From NCBI GenBank assembly GCA_023413275.1, contig JAEZPX010000010.1, positions 1 through 37,392 of the forward strand: a DNA stretch of 37,392 nucleotides. The letters run 5' to 3'. Every line of letters begins with the position of its first letter. Position 1 is the first letter of the stretch. The notes below the pieces were generated by a model that did not search any database, was not told the origin of the DNA, and saw nothing but the letters and a program-made list of their open reading frames with translations. The translations under genes were made by a program, and so were the position numbers. Origin of the DNA: Bacillota bacterium. GTDB lineage: Bacteria; Bacillota; Clostridia; Lachnospirales; Anaerotignaceae. Of this stretch, positions 8,517 through 15,700 are shown one piece after another.

Positions 8517-10248
8517 ATTGAGCACCACCCTTCCCATATTCCTCCAGGTTTTTCTGCTGATTGAACAGTTGGGCATAGAGAGAATGGGTTTCCATTAGTG
8601 CATGATGGTTGCCATTTTGGAGAATGCGCCCTTCATCCAAAACATAAATACAATTGGCATTTACAACATTGGCAAGGCGATGAGAGATTAAAATCACTGT
8701 TTTTGTTTTTGTCAGCTGCTCAATTGCTTTCATGATATAGGCTTCACTCTCTGCATCAATGTTTGAAGTGGCTTCATCAAAGATATATATTGGAGTATTG
8801 TGAAGCAATGCCCGTGCCAAAGCCAGACGTTGCCTCTGACCGCCAGATAGATTGCTTCCTTGTTCAGCAATAGGAGTTTCTAGCCCTTTCTCATTTTGAA
8901 TAAAGTCTAAGAAATTGACACGGTGGAGAACTGAATAAAGCTCTTCATCTGTTGCTTCTGGGTTTGCCATTCTTAAATTATAAGCAATTGTTCCTTGAAA
9001 CAGATAGCTGTTATGGTTCACGAAAGTAATGTTTTCCATCAGGCTTTTTTCACTTAGTGTTTTTAACTCGATTCCACCAATTTGAATACTACCCATATAA
9101 TCCTTTAAAGCACCTTTCAAAAGCCCTGCCAATGTAGATTTACCACAGCCGCTTTTACCCACCAACGAAATAAAGGTGTTCTTGGGTATTTTTAAAGAGA
9201 TATTCTGAAGAATTTTTTTTTCATTATCATATTGAAAGGATACATCTTCCAAAAGAATATCAAGACCCTCAACTTTTGCATTACCCTTTTCAGAAACGGG
9301 GGTGTCTAAAATTGCAAATATTTTGTCTGCGGCTGTCATCCCATTCATTGCGATATGAAAGAAAGAGCCCAAAAGTCTGAGGGGAATAAAAAATTCTGCG
9401 GATAGAAAAATCATTGCCATTGTTTGAAATAAGCCAATATTACCATGGGAAAATTCTAAAACAGCAAGAAGAATTCCCATTGCTGCACCACCATAGGCAA
9501 CCAAATCCATTACGGAGATTGAGTTTAGCTGCATGGAGAGGACTTTCATTGTAATTTTGCGAAAAGTTTCTGCATTCCCATTCATCTCTTTTTGTTTCAT
9601 CTCGTCCGCTTGATATATTTTCAAAGTAGTCATTCCCTGTAAGTTTTCTAAAAAAGAATCTCCCAAGTCAGTGTATGCAGTCCAGTATTTGCTTAATAAT
9701 TTTTTTGCAAACTTTTGAACAGCAATAATCGAAAGAGGAATAAAAGGAACACATAGAAGCAGAACAACAGATGCTTTGAAACAGATGGTGGAGAGAACAA
9801 AAAACAAGGTAATTGGAGCAATCAGGCTATAAAAAAGTTGAGGCAAATATTGCGAAAAATAAGTCTCAAGCTGATTTACCCCTTCGGTGCACATTTGCAC
9901 AACCTCTGCTGTGGATATTTTATTCTTATAGCTAGTGCCAATGTGGGTAAGTTTTGTATAAATCTTTTCTCTCAAAAGGCTTTTCACATTTTTTGAAGAT
10001 TGAAAGGCGGTTTTTGAAGAGAATATACTGGCAAAAAAACGAAGGATACCAAAAAATATTATTATAACACCTGTTCTCTGTGCCAAGGCCATATCGAAAG
10101 TTCTATTTTGATAGGTTGAATCTATTAAAACGCAAATGGAAAGCATGATAAAAATATTGCAAATCAGACTAAACCATTGTAAAAGAACTGTTGCCACAAT
10201 ATATTTTTTTATATTTGGGGCAAGTTCCAAAAGACGCCTGTGAAACAT
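8509..10248 (-). CDS. cydD: CydD-like ABC transporter, fused permease-ATPase
   Basis: A 579-residue fused half-transporter. Six transmembrane helices lie in about residues 15-310, with the CydD-like stretches G-V-N-Q-L-E-T-Y-F and L-G-D-S-F-L-E-N-L-Q-G-M-T-T-L-K. The ATPase has Walker A G-K-S-G-C-G-K-S-T near residue 363, signature L-S-G-G-Q-R-Q-R and Walker B I-F-D-E-A-T. It pairs with the overlapping CydC-like gene as a heterodimer. A GGAGGG ribosome site precedes the ATG. It is the first gene of the leftward operon from a strong promoter 85 nt upstream, divergent from the DtxR-type regulator. Siderophore-type YbtPQ/IrtAB exporters are related alternatives. Confidence 0.87.
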   Translation of the reverse strand: MFHRRLLELAPNIKKYIVATVLLQWFSLICNIFIMLSICVLIDSTYQNRTFDMALAQRTGVIIIFFGILRFFASIFSSKTAFQSSKNVKSLLREKIYTKLTHIGTSYKNKISTAEVVQMCTEGVNQLETYFSQYLPQLFYSLIAPITLFFVLSTICFKASVVLLLCVPFIPLSIIAVQKFAKKLLSKYWTAYTDLGDSFLENLQGMTTLKIYQADEMKQKEMNGNAETFRKITMKVLSMQLNSISVMDLVAYGGAAMGILLAVLEFSHGNIGLFQTMAMIFLSAEFFIPLRLLGSFFHIAMNGMTAADKIFAILDTPVSEKGNAKVEGLDILLEDVSFQYDNEKKILQNISLKIPKNTFISLVGKSGCGKSTLAGLLKGALKDYMGSIQIGGIELKTLSEKSLMENITFVNHNSYLFQGTIAYNLRMANPEATDEELYSVLHRVNFLDFIQNEKGLETPIAEQGSNLSGGQRQRLALARALLHNTPIYIFDEATSNIDAESEAYIMKAIEQLTKTKTVILISHRLANVVNANCIYVLDEGRILQNGNHHALMETHSLYAQLFNQQKNLEEYGKGGAQYA

Positions 10249-10279
10249 AAAAAAGCCCTCCTAAATAAAAAGTAGATAC

Positions 10280-10295
10280 GCTAGTTTGTGCGTAC
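10280..10295. promoter_or_regulatory. Degenerate operator-like site in the cydDC leader
   Basis: GCTAGT-TTGT-GCGTAC has the 6-4-6 layout of the two good GTTAG/CTAAC palindromes further right. It matches GTTAGT in 5 of 6 positions on one arm and GCTAAC in 4 of 6 on the other. It lies about 30-45 nt after the predicted cydDC transcription start. Weak on its own. Confidence 0.3.
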
Positions 10296-10307
10296 TTCTT
10301 AAAATTT

Positions 10308-10322
10308 AAACGGGCGAGGTTT
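10308..10322. repeat. 15-bp element shared with the predicted short RNA
   Basis: AAACGGGCGAGGTTT on the plus strand occurs identically at 11622-11636. On the minus strand it forms about the first 16 nt of the predicted cydDC mRNA, where TAAAC/GTTTA can pair around a CUCGCCC loop. Confidence 0.6.
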
Positions 10323-10330
10323 ATGGCAAG

Positions 10331-10359
10331 ACTATAGCATATTCATAGTTTGATGTCAA
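10331..10359 (-). promoter_or_regulatory. Sigma-A promoter of the cydDC-like operon
   Basis: On the minus strand there is a perfect -35 TTGACA (10359-10354), a 17-nt spacer and -10 TATAGT (10336-10331). The predicted start is near 10324, giving a leader of about 75 nt. Confidence 0.8.
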
Positions 10360-10391
10360 TTTAAAAAAGGATGATTTTGCTTTGAGAGGTG

Positions 10392-10420
10392 TTGACAAAA
10401 GAAACAAGGAATGTTATTTT
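10392..10420 (+). promoter_or_regulatory. Probable promoter of the DtxR-type regulator gene
   Basis: TTGACA (10392-10397), a 17-nt spacer and TATTTT (10415-10420). It is divergent from the cydDC promoter, with the two -35 boxes about 32 nt apart. The leader to the ATG is about 140 nt. Confidence 0.6.
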
Positions 10421-10433
10421 CAAAACATAAATA

Positions 10434-10449
10434 GTTAGCATAGGAAAAC
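10434..10449. promoter_or_regulatory. Degenerate operator-like site after the regulator promoter
   Basis: GTTAGC-ATAG-GAAAAC has one perfect GTTAGC arm and a poor second arm, in the same 6-4-6 layout as the sites at 11574 and 11821. Its position just past the -10 box would suit autoregulation. Confidence 0.3.
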
Positions 10450-10567
10450 TTTTGAAAAATAAGAAATAGTCTTAAAAGTTTGCAAGTGATTAATAAATTT
10501 TGAAGGTTTAGCTGTCACCAAATGAAGGTGTAAGAAATGAAAATAACAAAAAGAGAGGAGATTGAAA

Positions 10568-11311
10568 ATGAAAGAAACAACGGTTTTAGATGGTTTTACA
10601 GAAGCGCAACTCAAGTATATTTTAATCATAAGTGCACTGCAGGATTCCTACGCCACGCTGACTGGAATTGCGGAGAATTTGGGTGTGAAAAAGCCCAGTG
10701 CTTGTCGGATGATTTACCAACTAAAAGATATGGGTGTACTAAAAACAGATGAAAGCAACCGATTTAAAAAAGTTTTTTTAACTCAATTTGGCAATAGTAT
10801 TGCGGCAATGCTGGAGCACCAGCAATATATGATATACAGACTGTTAATCCAGCAATTAGGGACAGACCCAGAGACGGCTCAGCGTCAGGCTGAGAAGCTT
10901 CTTGGGAAGCTAGAGCCAGAGGTGGTGTCTCTTTTGGAGGTAAAATTTAATGAGTTTTGTGAAGAGGATGGTTTACGTGAAGAAACCTATGATGCAAAGC
11001 AATGGGAGAGTCCGGGCGATGGCAGTTATTTCATTCCTTTTAAAATTTTAAAGGCGGATAGTGATATGATTTCCATGGGGAATAAAGGATTTGAACATCC
11101 TTGTATTTTGGTGTTAAATAACGAAAAACAAGAGGTAGTATTAAAATCAAGGGATATATTTTACAAATCTATTTTAGGAAAATGCCTTTATGGAAAATTA
11201 AGCTCTATGAAGTTTAAAAATAGGGAGACAGATACATATCAACTTGCGGAGTGTACCCATTCTATATACAGATTACCGTTAAGTGAAATGAAATGCAAAT
11301 ATGATTCTTAA
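10568..11311 (+). CDS. DtxR-type winged-helix regulator with C-terminal NEAT-like domain
   Basis: A 247-residue protein. Residues about 11-75 form a DtxR/MntR-like winged helix (T-G-I-A-E-N-L-G-V-K-K-P-S recognition region, then L-K-D-M-G-V-L and L-T-Q-F-G). Residues 76-125 resemble the dimerisation helices, keeping His84 in L-E-H-Q. The usual Glu-His metal pair is replaced by Leu112-Gly113. Residues 152-235 replace the SH3-like domain and match the NEAT-like domain at residues 1624-1702 of the big surface protein: shared F/V-K-x-L/Y-K-A-D, S-M-G-N (S169-N172), F-K-N and T-Y-Q-L-A. No signal peptide, so it is cytoplasmic. I chose the ATG at 10568 (AGAGGAG 7 nt upstream) over a TTG at 10562. 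Likely role: iron- or haem-responsive control of this island. Confidence 0.8.
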   Translation: MKETTVLDGFTEAQLKYILIISALQDSYATLTGIAENLGVKKPSACRMIYQLKDMGVLKTDESNRFKKVFLTQFGNSIAAMLEHQQYMIYRLLIQQLGTDPETAQRQAEKLLGKLEPEVVSLLEVKFNEFCEEDGLREETYDAKQWESPGDGSYFIPFKILKADSDMISMGNKGFEHPCILVLNNEKQEVVLKSRDIFYKSILGKCLYGKLSSMKFKNRETDTYQLAECTHSIYRLPLSEMKCKYDS

Positions 11312-11320
11312 GGAAAAATC

Positions 11321-11434
11321 GTGACTGGTGTAATCAGAATTATGGCAAGAGCAACTGTGGGCGTTTTTCATATGGCAGAAGCAAAAGCTGATTTGGTACT
11401 TGACTTAACAGCTATTGAAATAAACAGTAGATAG
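11321..11434 (+). CDS. Possible small ORF, 37 codons, unknown
   Basis: A GTG-started frame 9 nt after the regulator stop, with AGGA just upstream, ends at a TAG. The peptide is mixed polar and hydrophobic (ends A-I-E-I-N-S-R). It has no recognised family. It could be a small coupled protein, a decayed gene end, or chance. Confidence 0.2.
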   Translation: MTGVIRIMARATVGVFHMAEAKADLVLDLTAIEINSR

Positions 11435-11534
11435 AACATGTAACTTGGTAAAATGTGCATCTATTTTTACGAGTTTAGAGTTTCATTTACATAAAAAAAC
11501 TGGCAAATTCATAGGAAAAAATTTGAAAATAGGT

Positions 11535-11563
11535 TTGACAACAATCTTTAGGTGTGATATAGT
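11535..11563 (+). promoter_or_regulatory. Strong sigma-A promoter upstream of the palindromic operator
   Basis: TTGACA (11535-11540), a 17-nt spacer and TATAGT (11558-11563). A perfect 16-bp palindrome begins 11 nt after the -10 box, so a bound regulator would block initiation or early elongation. Confidence 0.8.
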
Positions 11564-11573
11564 TTACCTGTAA

Positions 11574-11589
11574 GTTAGTTATAACTAAC
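11574..11589. promoter_or_regulatory. Perfect 16-bp palindromic operator
   Basis: GTTAGTTATAACTAAC is its own reverse complement. Its GTTAG/CTAAC arms match the arms of the DtxR consensus box, though the centre is longer. It sits at about +5 to +20 of the strong promoter. The adjacent DtxR-type regulator is the obvious binder (inference). Confidence 0.7.
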
Positions 11590-11677
11590 AAATTGGAATA
11601 TCATGCTTACACATTGATGAAAAACGGGCGAGGTTTTACATCAAGTATAACATTGTTGCCATAAAAAACGTAATTTT

Positions 11678-11717
11678 CAAGGAATGACCTTTGTGTCGTT
11701 CCTTGTACTATTTTTAC
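11678..11717 (+). terminator. Intrinsic terminator or attenuator
   Basis: An 11-bp stem CAAGGAATGAC/GTCGTTCCTTG (one U-G pair) with a 6-nt loop is followed by TACTATTTTTAC. The T-tract is imperfect, so partial read-through is possible. Confidence 0.65.
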
Positions 11718-11820
11718 GGGAAATTAGCCTAGTCTAATGCTTGATGGCCTAGGGAAATAAAAGTAGGTATGATAAACTTACAAATGCAGTAAGCGAGCGG
11801 ATTTTGTATGACACATGAAA

Positions 11821-11836
11821 GTTAGCTAGTGCTAAC
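11821..11836. promoter_or_regulatory. Second operator-like palindrome
   Basis: GTTAGC-TAGT-GCTAAC is a 6-4-6 inverted repeat with the same arms as the site at 11574. It lies 39 nt upstream of a TATAAT box (11875-11880) that lacks a recognisable -35 box, and about 235 nt upstream of the small secreted protein. Confidence 0.6.
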
Positions 11837-11882
11837 AAAAAAGTTTGCGTACGAAAATCAAGTTGTAGATTGTTTATAATGG

Positions 11883-11920
11883 CCGAAGTGAACCCTGTTG
11901 AAACAATTCAAGTACTTCGG
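11883..11920 (+). other. Leader hairpin
   Basis: CCGAAGT (11883-11889) pairs with ACTTCGG (11914-11920), and within it TTGAA (11898-11902) pairs with TTCAA (11907-11911). No T-tract follows, so it is not a standard terminator. It may stabilise or regulate the long leader of the gene at 12071. Confidence 0.45.
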
Positions 11921-11942
11921 TTTGATTATAAAAATAGAATAT

Positions 11943-11950
11943 AAAGGAGG
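11943..11950 (+). promoter_or_regulatory. Orphan Shine-Dalgarno (possible mRNA-stabilising STAB-SD)
   Basis: AAAGGAGG is a near-perfect ribosome site, but no ATG, GTG or TTG follows at usable distance. In Bacillus cry mRNAs such start-less sites bind ribosomes and protect the 5' end. Here it lies about 120 nt before the small secreted protein gene. Confidence 0.4.
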
Positions 11951-11997
11951 TATAAAAGAAAAAAACAGAAAAAATCGTATCAAACCAGAGCAACAAA

Positions 11998-12027
11998 GCA
12001 AAAACCGGTTTTTGCCCCAAAAAGGGC
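11998..12027 (+). repeat. Tandem palindromes in the leader
   Basis: An 18-bp perfect palindrome GCAAAAACCGGTTTTTGC (11998-12015) is directly followed by an overlapping GCCC/GGGC hairpin (12012-12027 region). No T-tract follows. It could be a protein site or an RNA structure upstream of the ribosome site of the gene at 12071. Confidence 0.4.
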
Positions 12028-12070
12028 AGTAAGATAACTTAATATTTACTTATAAAAGGGAGGAATAGTT

Positions 12071-12565
12071 ATGAGAAATTTATTAAAGAAAATTACAGGT
12101 TTGGGTATGGCAACAATGATGGCTTTGAGCATGGGAGTGGTAGCGTTTGCCCAAGAGGCACCCGGATATGTGACGTTCTTCAAAAGTGGCAGCAGTACTG
12201 CAGTTTCAATGACACAAAAAGCTCTTGCTGACTATTCCAGCAAGGTTCAGGTAGGTGACAACTATGTTTACACCATCAATCTACAAACCTTTGAAATGAC
12301 AAAAATGGGGGTATCGGGCGAGGGCTATATGACAGGTATTACATTAGGCTCCACAGCCAAGAATGCAGGTATTACTGCCTCAGTAACCAATGGCGGGGAC
12401 ACGTTAATTGTATCTGTTCCAACAAATCTTGTAATCAACGGTAATTCTGCCAAATATGATGCAAAGATAGAAGCACAGGTCGAACTATTATGGGGAATCA
12501 AATTTGATATGCCTTCATCAGTAAATTTAGCTATTACAGATTCACAATTGACATATTCTGAATAA
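12071..12565 (+). CDS. Small secreted protein, possible hemophore
   Basis: A 164-residue protein with a clear signal peptide (M-R-N-L-L-K-K, hydrophobic core, cleavage after V-A-F-A near residue 27). The mature 137 residues look all-beta, with many alternating Val/Ile/Thr strands, no cysteine and no anchor. I do not recognise the family. Its place between the NEAT-like regulator and the NEAT-like surface protein suggests a haem-scavenging or structural surface role; some periodicity (V-Y-T-I-N-L-Q near residue 77) recalls NEAT strand 1, but the similarity is too weak to claim. GGGAGGA lies 7 nt before the ATG. The long leader, palindromes and own terminator suggest independent, strong, regulated expression. 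Confidence 0.75.
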   Translation: MRNLLKKITGLGMATMMALSMGVVAFAQEAPGYVTFFKSGSSTAVSMTQKALADYSSKVQVGDNYVYTINLQTFEMTKMGVSGEGYMTGITLGSTAKNAGITASVTNGGDTLIVSVPTNLVINGNSAKYDAKIEAQVELLWGIKFDMPSSVNLAITDSQLTYSE

Positions 12566-12595
12566 CTAATGCATCCTTTTCACTAAATTATTTTG

Positions 12596-12625
12596 AGAGC
12601 CGAAGGCTTAGCGGCTTTTGGCTCT
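12596..12625 (+). terminator. Terminator of the small secreted protein gene
   Basis: A 12-bp stem AGAGCCGAAGGC/GCTTTTGGCTCT (two G-U pairs) with a 6-nt loop is followed by ATTATTTATTATA. The weak T-tract could allow read-through into the large surface gene. Confidence 0.65.
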
Positions 12626-12726
12626 ATTATTTATTATATATTGAAATACTTAAAGCAAGGTATTCGTAAGGAACTTATTGTTAAAAAAGTTCTTGAGGAA
12701 ACTCAATATAGGGGGAGTGAACCAAA

Positions 12727-15700
12727 TTGAAATATAAAAAGTATTTGACAATGTTTTTGGCGGGTACATTGGTAATTTCATCATCGCCGACGAAAATTTT
12801 TGCAGATTCAAACGAACAACAGGTTGAACAGCAGGATGGTTCTGGGGAAAAAGATACTGACATATCAGTAGTAGAAAAAACAGATGAAGGGGAATTCGGT
12901 AAAACCGAGACTAAAGCAGAATCAGAGGGCGTAGAGACAGGTGAGGAAGACAGCGGGGAACTAGAAACGGGGGATACAGAAACTAATGAAGCAGAAACAA
13001 GCAATACAGAAACAGGTAATTCAGAAATTGTCGAGAAAGAAACTGGAGAAATAGAAGCGGGAAACACAGAAACAGGCAACCCAGAGAATGAGGAAACAGG
13101 GGAAACACAAACAACAGAAGGTGCGGAAAATACGGAGGAATCCGAAAATATAAAAGAGGGCGAGGAAGCCCCTATACAAGCGAGTGTGCTTGATGCAAGT
13201 TTAGTATCCAGTACTGATACTGTAGAGGCACCGGCTATTACAGCTCGTGATGACAATGATATCAGTCAAACCTACTATGCAAATAATGCTACAGTAAAGG
13301 TTGAGATAGCAGTACCCGAGGATACCCAGGTATATTATACAATAGACGGTACAGACCCAACAGAGAGTGGAACGAGACAGCTTTATAGTGGGGCATTTAT
13401 TTTGACTGCATCGGGCACAGAGGCAGAAGCGTTGACAATAAAAGCTGTTGCTACCCAGGAGGTAACGGGAGGAGAAAACACCACAACGCAATATTCAGAA
13501 CTGATTACTAAGGAGATATGCTTTATTGCAGAAGTTGATGTGTCGGAACCTGTGATCAAAACATGTGACAGCAGCGGAGATTCTCAGGACAGCTATTCTT
13601 ATTTGTCGCCAGTAACGGTTGAGATTGATGCACCTTTTAATACAGAGGTATTGTTTACAACAGATGGTACTGACCCAATTCAAAGTGACACAAAACAGCT
13701 TTATAAAGGTTCGTTTACAGTTTCACTTCCTATGGCACAATATACGTCGGGAGGAACAACTGAAATAAAAGCGGTGGTAAAAACAGGGGTTGAGTGTGGC
13801 AATGGAGAAATGATCTATGTTTATTCTGATTTAGTGAGTAGTTCCATTGTATTTCGAGCTGCGACAACATTAAAGAACCCGACAATAAAAGCTACGCAGA
13901 AAATAAGCGGTGCAGTTACAACAACATCATCACTGCAGAAGAGTATTTCTAATATAGCTAACAATGAAACGGTTGAGATTGAGATCACCCATCCAAACGA
14001 TGCTTCAAGTAGAATATTGTATACCTTAGATGATACCGATCCAAGGGAGAGCGATACAGCATTAGTTTATACGGATGAATTTTCAATAACTGCTAGCGGT
14101 CTAGCAGCTGAGGCTGTGGTTGTTAGAGTCACTGTTGAAGTAATGGATGGTACACAAAAAACATATACCTCTCCCAGAAAACTTACTCTGAATTTTTTGC
14201 AGGAAGAGATTGCTGCACCTGAGCTTTCTTTCACCCCTTTGGAAAATGGTGAATCAAAATATAAGAATACGGCAGAGGTTACTGCCAATATTACAAATTA
14301 TGATGCACAGCTGGGATATGTTTATACCCTTGATGGAACAGATCCAACCTTGGAAAGCAACGCTTATGATAACAGCATAGGAATTGCGGGAATTAAAGCT
14401 CCTTCCCAGGCAGGAGGTAAGGTAACCATTAAGGTTGCGTCTGTGAAAGAAGGTAAATATTTATCTTCTATAACCACTAAAGAAATTTATTTTAAATCAA
14501 ATGAGGATTTGATACTAACGCAAGGGAATTATATAGCTGATTTTGTAATAAAATGCAATGATGGAAATAATGCATGGTTGAAGGATTACATAGACACCAA
14601 GGATGTTGAGATTAATTTAGATAGTGACGGTAAAATGAGCCTTACAATACGTTTTGTTGAGAAGACAACCGATAATGTGGGAGTTGAAGCTTACAAGTTC
14701 AAGTCCGCAAAAATAGTGAGTTATGAGGGAGAAGAAACAGAACTTGCTTTTGAAGAACCAACTGAGATAAATTCTTATTTGTATAGTTCAAACAGCACTT
14801 ATGTCATAAAAACGGTTACGCTACCTATGGAATCCCTATCCGCTGATGTTCCGGTGCAATTTGAAAATAACAGTGGTGTATGGGTGGATTTTGTTCTTAC
14901 CCTAAATTCGCAGCCAAAGCCAGCATCAGAAAGAAAAATAGATAATTCTGTTATGGGTTACTCTATCATTGCCGGTTCTCAAAATTTAACTTACGATGGT
15001 TATAGACAATATAAAAACCCCATTACAATTACTTTAGACAGCAAGGGATATTCGGTAACAAGACCTATGGTGTATTATTTTACCACAGATGATACAGAGG
15101 AGATAGGTTTGGAATCCAGATCAATGAATTTACCTGTTGTAAATTCTTTATCGGTTGCTACAAATTACGAAGGGGCCGTTGAGGATGCATATGAAATATT
15201 TACCAAGAACAAAGATCCTCATGCTCTTAATATAAGAGTTAAAGGTTATGTTGAAGGTTTAGGTTGGACAGACGAAATTTCTATTCCCTTAAAGTTCAAT
15301 GCAAGGGCTTTGTCAAGTGAAATTGTAGATGCCAATGGAACGGGTACAAAGATGACGACAACAGGAACGTTTCATGATGGGAAAAGCGACTTAGGATATA
15401 CCATTCCGTATGATACAGCTTTTAAAGTAGACACCGAAGAGGATAAAACGAAGATAGAGATTTATTCTAACTTGATTTCACAGGTAAATGCGGAACATGG
15501 CAGTAGCAAAAAAAAGGTGCTAAATATTACTTTGGCAACACCTAGCGGTGGACAAGTGAAAGTTTTGGATGCTTTTGGAGAATTTAAAGAGTCTTTTCTA
15601 AGTATTCCACAAACCGAAGGGTTTTCTGTAGAAGCGGTTTCAGTGTATCACATCAATAAATCCGGAACGGAAGCCATACTGCTTCCTCGTTACGCTGGAA

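Larger units (their letters stand above)
11570..11717 (+). ncRNA. Predicted short regulatory RNA or attenuated leader, ~145 nt
   Basis: The segment runs from the predicted start (about 11570) to an intrinsic terminator at 11678-11717 and contains no convincing gene. Inside it, TTGATG/CATCAA plus AAAAC/GTTTT form a hairpin (about 11615-11645) presenting a GGGCGAG loop. The AAACGGGCGAGGTTT core is exactly complementary to the predicted 5' end of the cydDC mRNA. A tiny frame at 11617-11664 (ATG AAA AAC...) lacks a clear ribosome site. It could be a trans-acting RNA or a terminated leader of the downstream genes. Confidence 0.45.

Noticed and set aside
8517..8576. Longer N-terminus for the CydC-like protein
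   Set aside because: The extra 20 residues lie entirely inside the CydD-like gene and are polar, while transmembrane helix 1 begins soon after the ATG at 8516.
10311..11630. CGGGCGAGG element as a known riboswitch class
   Set aside because: I could not match it to any riboswitch I know, and the two copies lie in opposite orientation to their transcripts.
11617..11664. 15-codon frame (ATG AAA AAC GGG CGA) as a leader peptide
   Set aside because: No clear Shine-Dalgarno, and its core coincides with the paired hairpin shared with the cydDC leader, which explains the sequence better.
12071..12565. Calling the small secreted protein a NEAT domain
   Set aside because: Only a loose first-strand resemblance; the S-M-G-N motif and later strands are not recognisable.
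12681..13256. 191-codon minus-strand open frame, Ser/Val/Pro-rich
   Set aside because: It is the complement of the acidic Glu/Thr/Gly-rich repeat of the giant surface gene; no ribosome site and biased composition explain the open frame.
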